A DNA stretch of 64,000 bases from Anadara kagoshimensis. Taxonomy: Eukaryota; Mollusca; Bivalvia; Arcoida; Arcidae. The notes beneath the pieces are model-generated. The model had not been told where the DNA came from and made no database searches. It worked only from the letters and a program-made list of their open reading frames with translations. The stretch's first letter is position 1. Each line of letters begins with the position of its first letter. Where the stretch lies: NCBI GenBank assembly GCA_021292105.1, contig CM037861.1, positions 54,090,920 through 54,154,919 on the forward strand, written 5' to 3'. This document shows, piece after piece, positions 44,201-54,154 of the stretch. The position numbers were made by a program, and so were the translations under genes.

Positions 44201-46585
44201 ACATTTTCTGGCAAACAAAATTATACATCAATATTTTGAAGATAAATAATGACAAACAAACGTATACATCATTGTAAAATAATTCCTGGCAAACAATTTT
44301 ATACACCAAGGTTTCTAAGATAGTTCCTGGCAAACAAAATTATACAACAACGTTTCAGAGAAAAATCCTGACAAACAACGGTTCTAAGACAGTTTTTGAC
44401 AAACAAAATTATACATCAACGTTGCTGAGAACAATCCTGACAAACAAAATTATACACCAAAGTTTCTAAGATAATTCCTGTCGAACAAAAATATACACCA
44501 AAGTTTCTAAGATAATTCCTGTCGAACAAACATATACACCAAAGTTTCTAAGATAATTCCTGTCGAACAAACATATACACCAAAGTTTCTAAGATAATTC
44601 CTGGCAAAAAATTATACACCAAAGTTTCTAAGATAATTCCTGTCGAACAAAAATATACACCAAAGTTTCTAAGATAATTCCTGGCAAAAAATTATACGCC
44701 AACATTTTTGAGATAATTTCGTTTCTAAGAAAATTCCTGGCAAACAATTATACACCAACGTTTCTAAGATAATTCTTGGCAAACAAAATTGTACATTAAC
44801 GTTTCTAAGATAATTCCTGGCAAACAAAATTGTACACCAACATTGCAAAGATACTTCCTGACGAACAGATTCATGAACTAACGTTTCATAACTAAGATAA
44901 CTCGTGGCAAACAAAATTGTACACCAACGTTTCTAAGATAATTCTTGGCAAACAAAATTGTACACCAACGTTTCTAAGATAATTTCGGCAAACACAATTG
45001 TACACCAACATTGCAAAGATACTTCCTGACAAACAGATTCATGAACTAACGTTTCATAACTAAGATAACTCGTGGCAAACAATTATACACCAACGTTTTA
45101 AGATAAGTCCTGGCAAACAAACTTGTACATCAATGTTTCAAAAATCATTCCTGGCAAACAAAATTATACATCAATGTTTCGAAAATCATTACTGGCAAAC
45201 AAATCTATACACCCACATTTCTAGGATAATTCATGAAAAACGTATTGATTCATACACTAACGTTTCTTAGATTATCCTTACAAACAAAATTATAGACTAG
45301 CGTTTTGACAAACAAAATTATACACCAGCGTTTCTGAGCTAATTCCTGGCAAACAATTATACACCAACGTTTCTAAGATAATTCCTGGCAAACACAAGTA
45401 TACATCAATTTTTCAGAGATAATTCCTGACAAACAAAATTATACATCAACGTTTCCGAGAAGGTCCCTGGCATACAAAATTATACACCAACATTGCAAAG
45501 ATAATTTCTGACAAACAGATTCATGAACTAACGTTTCTAAGATAATTCGTGGAAAGCAAAATTATACACCAACGTTTCTATGATAATTCCTGGCAATGTG
45601 TGGCAAACAAATTTATACACTAAGTTTCTTAGATATTCCCTGGCCAACAAAATTATACACCAATCTTTTTAAGAAAATGTATGGCAAACAAATTTATACA
45701 CCAAGTTTCTTAGATATTCCCTGGCCAACAAAATTATACACCAATCTTTTTAAGAAAAGTCTTGGCAAACAAAATTTATACACCAATGTTTTTGAGAAAA
45801 AAAAAACCTGAAAAAAAAACAAAATTATAAAATAACGCTTCTAAGACAATTTCTGACAAACAAAATTATACATCAACGTTTCTGAGGTAAATCCGGCAAA
45901 CAAAATTATACATCAACGTTTTTAGATAATTCCTGTCAAACAAAATAATACATCAACGTTACTACCGAAAAAACCTGGCAAACAAAATTAAACACCAACG
46001 TTTCTGAGAAAATTCTTGACAAAAAATTATACATCACATTCTAAGATTATTTCTGGTAAACAATTATACACCAACGTTTCTGAGAAAATTCCTGACAAAA
46101 AATTATACATCACATTCTAAGATTATTTCTGGCATACAAAATTATACACCAACATTGCAAAGATAATTCCTGGTAAACAGATTCATACTCCAACGTTTCT
46201 AAGATAATTCCAGGCAAGCAAATTTATGCACCAGCGTTTCTTAGATAATTCCTGGCAAACAGAATTGCACACAAACGTTTTTTATAATTCCTGGCAAACA
46301 GAATTGCACACACACGTTTTTTTTATAATTCCTGGCAAACAAAATTTTCTAAGATGATTCCTGGCGAAAACATATACATATATGTTTCTGAGAAACATCC
46401 TGGCAAACAAAATTTTACACCAATGTTTCTGGGAAATTTCCTAGCAAACAAGATTATACACAAACGTTTCTGAGATAATTCCTGGCAAACCGTGAAAAAA
46501 ATCAACACCAACGTTTGTAATATACATCAATATTTTTTTCATACATACCAACTATTATCAGAATCAATATAGTGCCGAAATCCAT
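41289..46585 (-). CDS. Gene D: ectodomain-less transmembrane adaptor-like protein with tyrosine-rich tail (283 aa)
   Basis: Three exons: 46549-46585, 43711-43786 and 41289-42027; 852 nt including the stop. The protein starts MDFGTILILIIV and runs straight into VVVILLVAGIVTVCYCCCK, so residues 5-27 form a membrane helix with at most a few residues outside. Two cysteine clusters follow (CYCCCK and CCCKC), suitable for palmitoylation. The 240-residue tail has many tyrosines: VYDAL, VYYQVYDYV, TYLELV, SYLEPI, DGYLKP, YYVNT, GYSTL and TYTQL. YVN fits the Grb2 SH2 consensus (Y-x-N). The plan resembles LAT-class transmembrane adaptors, but no sequence homology to LAT is claimed. Intron phases (1 then 2) equal those of the signal-peptide and TM exons in Receptors B and C, and PGPKPNQT echoes PGPEPKPKQT in Receptor B. 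An in-frame TAA precedes the start. An acceptor-like site lies between that stop and the ATG, so a spliced upstream ectodomain is not fully excluded. Confidence 0.78.
43530..43640 (-). repeat. Dispersed repeat family A, partial copy
   Basis: Fragments AATCCATGTCCAAATCAAAA and TTAAACACTTGAACTTCAAC match the family A end. In gene D intron 1, right before the minisatellite. Confidence 0.5.
44150..46500. repeat. 2.3-kb minisatellite (about 41-bp unit) filling gene D intron 1
   Basis: Dozens of diverged units of the form CCTGGCAAACAAAATTATAC-ACCAACGTTTCTAAGATAATT. Adjacent clean units start at 44477 and 44518 (period 41). Some local higher-order duplication is visible (for example near 44850 and 45010, and 45600 and 45680). 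No spacers, so not CRISPR. Confidence 0.95.
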
Positions 46586-47344
46586 GAGTAACTCTTTAAT
46601 ATTCTGTTAATTACTTTAAGACTTCATAAACGCTTTCTGGATACCTTATGTCCAAAAACTGAAATGAAAGTTTTATCACATTATAAGTCAACTTTATGAT
46701 TGAGAACAAACATGTATAATTCTTTTTTTAACTTTTTCAAATTAATTAAAAAAATTAACACATGGCAGAAACATCTAAAAATAAATCATTAGCACAAAAC
46801 ATGTAGTACGTACTATTAAATCTATGCATAATATCTAAATTCCTCAAAAACTAAGGTATATTCCCTCATGCAAAATATTTCTTTAGCTGATTTTGGTACA
46901 ATATATTTTGGTCATTTGGGTTTCTTTTCAACATCTTGGAAAAAAGTTTGATTCATAATTTTGGTCCAAGTACTACTGATGAGGAATTGTATTCCGAAAC
47001 AGCCGTCTATTGCTGTAAAATTAAGACTGGTATAATATGTAATTTAACATTACACGTGACAAAATAGAATCTTTAAACATGTATACCTTATTTTTACACA
47101 AATATGTAGCCCCTAAACACTCATTTTAAGCCGTAAACAATCATCCCGACTGTTATTTCACTGACCTAGGTAAAATTAGTCTTATTTTAAGTTATGTGAC
47201 TACTGTTTACCTACCATGCGTGGGAAAGTTTAAACTTTAAAGGAGTAAAAATCACCACACTATAACTTTCTCGTTAAATTTTATATGCCCAATATAAAGT
47301 GTTATAATCAATGATGTAACTGTGCATCAAGGGTATCAAATGTC

Positions 47345-47495
47345 GGCTTACGGTAATGAACGCCCAGCATTGTCTGGGTTCGAATTCCGCTCGGGTAGAT
47401 CCTGGTGTGAGAGAGTTTGTCAGTGCGCTTGCCGAAGGTCGGTGGGTGGTTTTCTCCATCATCCCAGAATTCACCAACTTTGTGCAAGTGACATA
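47345..47495 (+). repeat. tRNA-derived SINE-like element
   Basis: Has a polymerase III box B-like GGGTTCGAATTCCGCTC, followed by the conserved core GATCCTGGTGTGAGAGAGTT, TGTCAGTGCGCTTGCCGAAG, GTCGGTGGGTGGTTTTCTCC. Core shared with copies at 32535, 39187 and 59528. Confidence 0.7.
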
Positions 47496-47960
47496 ATCTT
47501 GACTTGGTGTAAAGCACAATTACACCTCTTATGTGTGCTTATCTTGTGTCTTGTTTACTTGTAGTGTCTTGTTTATTAATTTCTGTTATATAATGTTGAT
47601 CTTTGTCGCTTTGTCTATTGCTAAGTCAACCTTCCCGCCATCTATTTTGTATGCATTTACAACATTTAAACACTTTCCATGTGGTTCTGAATGGGTTAGC
47701 GTTTACACTACCAATAAATACTACAGTGTAGGTCGTGTCTGAATGCATGAGTCACGACTGTACCGTACCATATAACACAGCATGTGTCTTGGTGATATCC
47801 TGTTTGGAGAAAATGGAATTATTTTAGTACTTTGGAAGCAGCAACGGATCCATACGGGGCACATCCGAAAACTATGCAGATTTTCTGAATGAGATCATTA
47901 ATAACTCAACATGTTTGTTACGATCAGCAATGCCATGTGAATACAATTTGAATAATATTT

Positions 47961-48184
47961 AGTACAGTCCTATCGAACGTTTAACACGGAGCTAATGACT
48001 TTTGTCGAGTGGCCAAGATATCGATATGGATAGCTAGTGCCAGAAAACCTGCCGAGATCTAGAGAAAGATGCCGAAAATCTCGATAAATAGCTATAAAGA
48101 TTGGTCGAGATTAGCTGCCAAACTGGCACCAATACGGCATCAATTCTTTCGCTTAGTGTTAAACTTTCGACAGGCTTGTACTGT
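47961..48184. repeat. MITE family E copy
   Basis: Ends TACAGTCCTATCGAACGTTT and ACTTTCGACAGGCTTGTACT are inverted; the interior has GTCGAGTGGCCAAGATATCG, related to 35811-36104. Confidence 0.8.
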
Positions 48185-50287
48185 CAATATACGAGCGAAC
48201 TTAGTAGGTACCCGGATAGTGCCAAAAACTTATATTTGATTCAGTTTACTATTAATACAAAAAGTGTGTAGACACCTCATAAAACCTCCTAATTCTAATC
48301 TTTTGTTCTGGTGTTAATGAATTTAATATATTTTTTTTATTCTCATTATCAAAAACAAACAAACCAATCCATGTCTAAATTACAATCCCAAAGCAAAGTA
48401 AAATCTTTGAAAAATACACGTAATATAATAACAATGTACACCTCATATAGTCAACCCTGTCTATAAAGGTCACTCGGGGGAATTTTACTGAATTATATTT
48501 CAGCACAGGAAAGGGGAGACCTAAGTGGAAAAATACGCGTTTTTAAATCAGTCTATGTGAGTGTGTACATACCATAAATTTTGCCATTTTTGCAAGAAAA
48601 TCGATATGGTAGTAAAGTACAACTACTCCTAATAGGTACCTCGTTATCGTTTGGTTATATGTAGGTCATCCGGGTGTGAATTTTCTTGATTAAATCACGC
48701 AGGTGAAAGGTAAATTTTCACCCAACATTCATTTGTAATTTGGGGCCCAAATGGTTAGCTGGAATACATATTTTCTGTCACAAATGTGATTTTTTCTACA
48801 TACAGACGTTAACCAAAACATGCAGCATTGACAAAAATATACTTTTAAGTTAGGTCTATGAATAATGAATAAATATGAACTGTTGATTTTGTCCAAGCAT
48901 GGTAATTTTGTTAGAAATACGTGGTTTTCTGGATAGGTCCTTCAATGTAGTTTTATTGCATCAGATTAACCAATGGCTGATCTCTAAATTACATTTTGAA
49001 TTGAATTTTAGTACTAGGCGATGAAAACAAGATGTGGAAAAATCACCTGACCAAGTAAAACTTTTGAGTTATTCCTAATAAAAAGTCCTGGTGTAATTGT
49101 GTTAAAAACAACTTACCTTAAAAATACTTTTCCAAGGTAAAACGACTCTCTTCCAATTTGAATGAACACGAAAGGCTCACAATGGGCAATACACTTATTT
49201 AAAAAAAAAACCTCTGGACAAATATTTCATGTGAATCTGGTACTTGTACATAAATTTCCCAGTGTTTCGGAGAATTTCATCCCAGATGAAGGAAGACACT
49301 TGAATTTAAGCTTACAAACGTATTATATGTTTACGTCAACAAACTTTAGTACCTTGACTTGTATCTTTACTGAAGTGTTCACGGAAATGATAGATTTTCC
49401 AGCAAACAAAATGTGGGTTAATGTCATGGTTTTATGCTTGGTTGAGTGAGTGAGTTATACTGTTATTTTGTACAATAGCTGGGGTGACTCAATGTCACAA
49501 ACCGTAAATTCAGTGAAGGTATAAAATTAAGCCGTTGGCTTTAAAGATAATTTTAGTGATATAAACATCCAGATAATGATCTTTTCTCCTAACATTATTC
49601 ATTCTTGCTTAAAATACATACAAATATAACCTATCACACTGTTTGCATTAAAAATTCTACAACTTCAAGAAAGATGTTAAACTCTCATCATACTTACATG
49701 TTGATAAAACTCTATAGAATGTCCCAGCACACCTTGATAAAATGTGTAAGTGCACAACTTAACTTTTTTAAACTATAATGAAATATTTTAAATAAATCGT
49801 TTTTTCAACTTATTTCTATAAAGTTACTTGTCAAGTTCCTTAATCGCGTTATACTAATCTAATGACGAAACGAACGAATTAACTAAGATTCCACATAGAG
49901 TCGGAAAAGTAAGTTATGTCTTTGTGTCGGACTTTTCGGGTAATGAGTTACCAATGACATTAATTACTTATTATTTTATAGTGCTTAGTTTCCATGACGA
50001 CCAGGTGTTTTTAAAGATTTCTTTTATTTTATGTTTAGCGTCGGTCTCTAAGTGACCGTTGGATAGCCCAGGTAACAATTCCGACACTGAATAAATTTTT
50101 CAACTTTATTTGAGTTTTAAGTTTTATCATTAATTAGTTCAAATTGAATTAGATTCGTCGTTATTATAAATGAACAGTTTGATGAATGGGAGATATATAC
50201 AGTGTTATACTAAAACATTTTATAATTTTGGTACCTAATATTTCAACTGTTGGCTGAGAAGGGACTATCCAACGTGACGAATTCAGG

Positions 50288-52897
50288 TTGATCAATAAAG
50301 AACAGGAGTTCGATATCATAGCCATAACAGAAATTCTGCCAAAGAATCAAATAAAATGCGAGATAATTAACACAGAATGGGAACTTGAGAATTACACCTC
50401 ATACAACAATGTATCTGGCACGAGCCCTAACCGAGGAATTACAATATATATACGTAATAATATACCTTCTAAAGAGATCAAAACCTATGCATTCGAAAGT
50501 ATAGAAGTCGTCAGCGTGGTAATTGATCAAGGTGTAAATAACATTTTATTTTATTGTGTATATAGAAGCCCAAATAGTGGAATCGAATCTATCCCCGAGA
50601 TAGAAAAAGTTTTTAACGAAAATAAACAAAAACAATACTCGCACATCATCATTGTGGGTGACTTTAATTTTAAGAATATAAACTGGGACCGCGAGCAATC
50701 GCTTGCTCCGCCAGCATCCTTAACCAGTCAATTTATGGACATATATAGAGATAGTTATTTATACCAACATATAAGGGACTTCACAAGAGTCCGAACTAAC
50801 GAAGAACCGAGTATACTTGACTTAATTTTCACAAATGAAAAAAATAGCATTGAGTCCCTAACCTACCAACCACCACTAGGCAAAAGTGACCACCTATGTC
50901 TATTTATCACAGTACCCCTAACAGTTACTGCACCCAAATATCATAAAAAAAAACCATCCTACTTTAAGGGAGACTACGAATCAATAAACGCTGAAATTGA
51001 GAAGATCGACTGGGACTATCATCTGAAAGATGTATCAATAGAAGTTGGATGGAACAGGTTTACCGATAAGATTAATAATTTAATAGAAGAATATATACCG
51101 GTGTGTAAACCAAATTCCAGGACTTTCGATACGCCTTGGATGACCCCAGATGCATTGCAGGCAATTAGAGAAAAAAGAAAACGGTGGAACAAATTCAATA
51201 ACTGCAGAAATACCGTAAACTATAACGGTTACAAGTCTGCTAGGAATAAAGCAAAAACCGCTATACAAAAAGCCACTTGTCGTTATGAGCAGTCATTAGC
51301 GCATAAAATCAAGCAAAATCCAAAATTATTTTGGAAATATGTCCAGTCAAAGACAAAAATTAAAGGCACGTTAAATATCATAAAAGATGAGAACAACGTT
51401 GACATATCGGATGACAACATTAAAGCAAACCTATTAAATAACTTTTTCGCAAGTGTATTCACTAAAGAAAACATACAAAATATACCAGAATTCCATCACA
51501 AAACATCGACCACATTGAACAACATAAACATCTCGATTGACGAAATCAAGAAAATTCTGGAAACCCTAAACCCAACCAAATCACAAGGTGAGGATAACTT
51601 CCATCCAAAATTCTTGAAAGAGACGGCACATACAATCTGCGTCCCATTACACATAATCTTCACAAAGTCACTAAGGGAAGGCAAACTCCCGTCGTGTTGG
51701 AAACTGGCCAATATTAGTCCCATCCATAAAAACGGTTCTAAATCAGAGGTGTCAAATTATAGGCCAATCAGCTTAACTTCAGTGGTCTGCAAAATTATGG
51801 AAAAAATTATTAAAAAGGCACTAATGTCTTATCTCGAAACAAACAACTTATTTACACCACATCAACATGGATTTCGAGCCGGCTACTCATGTAACACACA
51901 ATTATTAGAAGCAATTGACTACTGGACCAAAGCAATAGACAACAATGAGGATGTAGATATCATCTATCTGGACTTCCAAAAGGCCTTTGACACTGTGCCC
52001 CATAGAAGATTATGTGCAAAGCTCCAAGGATACGGAATTGGAGGCGATATTTTCAAGTGGATACAAGACTTCTTGTCGGAAAGGAGACAACGTGTAGTGC
52101 TCAACGGAAAAAAATCAGATTGGAAACCAGTACTTAGTGGAATCCCGCAAGGAAGTGTTCTTGGACCTATCCTATTTTTAATTTTTATCAACGACCTGCC
52201 AGAAGCTGTCCAAAGTGTCATTAAAATCTTTGCGGACGACACAAAGCTATATAGGATAATTAAAACCAGACAAGACAGTAATATATTTCAGGATGATATT
52301 GATGCAATAAATAACTGGTCTCAAGAGTGGCAACTAAAATTTAACGAGAAAAAATGCAAACACCTACACCTAGGAAATAAAGATAGTCCAGTTTACAATT
52401 TGAATGGTACAGAAATAAAAAAAGTAAAAGAAGAGAAAGATCTAGGAATAACAGTGGACCATAAATTAACTTTCAGAGACCATATCCACTCCTCTGTGAA
52501 AAAAGCAAATAAAATGTTGGGTCTACTAAGAAGAACCTTCAAAAATATGGATAAGGACACTTTTGTACCACTATATAAATCATTAGTCAGACCTCATCTT
52601 GAGTATGGCAGCAATGTCTGGTCGGTAATGTACAAAAAAGATGCTGCTATGATAGAAAATGTCCAACGTAGAGCCAGCAAATTGGTTAAATCCATAAGAC
52701 ACACCCCTTATTCATCACGATTAAAATTACTTGGTTTACCAACTCTAGAATATAGGAGAAAAAGATCCGACGTAGTACAAATGTACAAAATCCAACACAA
52801 CATAGACAAAGTAAATAAAAACATATTCTCCTACTCAAAAAGCAACACCAGGGGCACAATTTCAAACTCCATAAAGAATTCAGTAGAACTAATATGA
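50288..52897 (+). CDS. LINE endonuclease / reverse transcriptase polyprotein (ORF2-like)
   Basis: An 869-residue open frame. Residues 1-215: exonuclease-endonuclease-phosphatase type endonuclease, with DIIAITE, VYRSPN, VGDFN and GKSDHLCLF. About 470-720: reverse transcriptase, with NYRPISLTSV, HQHGFRAGYSC, LDFQKAFDTVPH, SGIPQGSVLGPILF and the catalytic FADDTKLY near residue 648. C-terminal part with RPHLEYGSNVWS. It nicks target DNA and copies its own RNA at the nick. The frame ends early at 52895 because one base is missing in the G run at 52851-52854. Restoring phase continues into HNFKLHKEFSRTNMRKATF and the segment at 52894-53139. No RNase H domain seen. Confidence 0.92.
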   Translation: MINKEQEFDIIAITEILPKNQIKCEIINTEWELENYTSYNNVSGTSPNRGITIYIRNNIPSKEIKTYAFESIEVVSVVIDQGVNNILFYCVYRSPNSGIESIPEIEKVFNENKQKQYSHIIIVGDFNFKNINWDREQSLAPPASLTSQFMDIYRDSYLYQHIRDFTRVRTNEEPSILDLIFTNEKNSIESLTYQPPLGKSDHLCLFITVPLTVTAPKYHKKKPSYFKGDYESINAEIEKIDWDYHLKDVSIEVGWNRFTDKINNLIEEYIPVCKPNSRTFDTPWMTPDALQAIREKRKRWNKFNNCRNTVNYNGYKSARNKAKTAIQKATCRYEQSLAHKIKQNPKLFWKYVQSKTKIKGTLNIIKDENNVDISDDNIKANLLNNFFASVFTKENIQNIPEFHHKTSTTLNNINISIDEIKKILETLNPTKSQGEDNFHPKFLKETAHTICVPLHIIFTKSLREGKLPSCWKLANISPIHKNGSKSEVSNYRPISLTSVVCKIMEKIIKKALMSYLETNNLFTPHQHGFRAGYSCNTQLLEAIDYWTKAIDNNEDVDIIYLDFQKAFDTVPHRRLCAKLQGYGIGGDIFKWIQDFLSERRQRVVLNGKKSDWKPVLSGIPQGSVLGPILFLIFINDLPEAVQSVIKIFADDTKLYRIIKTRQDSNIFQDDIDAINNWSQEWQLKFNEKKCKHLHLGNKDSPVYNLNGTEIKKVKEEKDLGITVDHKLTFRDHIHSSVKKANKMLGLLRRTFKNMDKDTFVPLYKSLVRPHLEYGSNVWSVMYKKDAAMIENVQRRASKLVKSIRHTPYSSRLKLLGLPTLEYRRKRSDVVQMYKIQHNIDKVNKNIFSYSKSNTRGTISNSIKNSVELI

Positions 52898-53139
52898 GGA
52901 AAGCAACTTTTAGCCAACGTGTGACAAATACATGGAATTCCCTACCAGCGGAACTCGTCAACAAACCATCTCTAAACAGTTTTAAAAGTGCCATTAACAA
53001 ACATTGGACAAAATTAAATCTAAAATTCCACCCGACCATTTACGAACCGGAACCGGACAGAACAGAATATAGTTCAAAGAAATACATTAAAATGGACCAG
53101 AGAGGCGAAAAGCCTATAGTGGTCTCTACAGACAGGTAA
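52894..53139 (+). pseudogene. C-terminal end of the LINE ORF, out of frame with the main ORF
   Basis: Begins MRKATFSQRVTNTWNSLPAE and includes SLNSFKSAINKHW, the usual C-terminal end of CR1/jockey reverse-transcriptase proteins. It belongs to the ORF upstream but is separated by a one-base deletion, so this copy as sequenced would give a truncated protein. Confidence 0.85.
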
Positions 53140-53157
53140 CAGGTAACAGGTAACTTA

Positions 53158-53683
53158 GCCAACATTTTATTTTTTAATCCCCGAAAAAGGAGTGGGGTTG
53201 CTTGTAATGGTTAGTCAGCTGTTAGACTAAGGTGGGAGATGGGGTATGAAAATGTCAGTTATTACAAAATTTAAGATTTTTCAGAAATGACCGCAAAGTT
53301 ACGGAGTAGAAATAATCTAAAGTTTTCTATCATAAAATTACACTATATATATACTGATTAACATTAAAATTTATTTTTAAAAAATGAAAATAACAATTCG
53401 GATTTTTTGTTTCCGCGTAGTCACAGGGGCCAATTTCATATGAACATAAAAAATTAACCATGCTCTTTATATACTTATGGGTATTTTTCAATATTGTTAT
53501 AAAACTGGCCCCTGTGCTCAGCTAGTGCTCTGAGTAATGTAAGTGCGTTTCTTTGCCTCAAAAACGAACAGCTTTAATACTTTAATACAAAGTTTTATCC
53601 TAAAAACCACAATTAACCGATTAAGTCATCCTATTGAAATATTCTGTTTGTTAAAACTTCACATTGACAGCTCTCTCTCTCTC

Positions 53684-53729
<46 letters not shown>

Positions 53730-54154
53730 ACTTGTGGATACATCAAACGTTTAGAAATGTTTGATGCTGCTAGAAACGAAAATTTAATATTTCCCATGCC
53801 ATCAAAGCTTACTGCGGCTTTTCAAGTTATCACCAGTGTTCAAATTGGACATCGACAACATTGTTTGAAATCTTAATTCTACATTCATTATAAGATTTAA
53901 AGTGATTAACTTTATGCAATAAAATGCCAATAAAGTGGGCAAACATCCTAAGTTCGTCCATCAGTATTCCGGAATACAGCCATACCGGAAATGCTACCGT
54001 ATCCGACTAAACTTTTACTTGTTACTATAAACAACATGGCGGTAAAACTGAATATTGAAAGGAATACCGGCTAGAAGATAGATGTTTTTTGCTATTTATG
54101 CTTGCAGACATTCAAAATAATTAACTGATAGGGCATTATTATAAATTTGCAGAT
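53158..54154. other. Region upstream of WDR90
   Basis: Contains an inverted pair (CACAGGGGCCAATTT near 53424 and AACTGGCCCCTGTG near 53503) and a (TC)n tract at 53671-53727. No exon recognised. The 5' UTR and promoter of WDR90 should be at the right end of this stretch. Confidence 0.55.
53671..53727. repeat. (TC)n microsatellite
   Basis: TC repeats with one CCC interruption. Confidence 0.95.

Larger units (their letters stand above)
46586..50230. other. Intergenic region upstream of gene D
   Basis: Contains an inverted family C repeat (46960-47037), a tRNA-SINE-like element (47345-47495), a MITE (47961-48184) and short family fragments near 48365 and 48450. Open stretches such as 49162-49449 show no domain and are treated as chance. 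No CTLD or WSC exon was seen here on the minus strand. Confidence 0.65.
50260..53157 (+). mobile_element. CR1/jockey-type non-LTR retrotransposon (LINE), nearly complete coding part
   Basis: Holds an endonuclease plus reverse transcriptase reading frame and ends in three tandem 7-bp units (ACAGGTA x3, 53131-53153) instead of a poly(A) tail, as in CR1-like elements. The coding part begins just inside the endonuclease N-terminus (RDEF, then DIIAITEILPKN), so the copy is slightly 5'-truncated or its start is degraded. No target duplication was identified. Confidence 0.85.

Noticed and set aside
44150..46500. Long array of similar 41-bp units, possible CRISPR or coding repeat protein
   Set aside because: No spacer/repeat alternation; frames contain stops within a few units on both strands; it is intronic in gene D.
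49162..49449. 95-codon open frame upstream of the LINE
   Set aside because: No domain, no splice context and no similarity to neighbours recognised.
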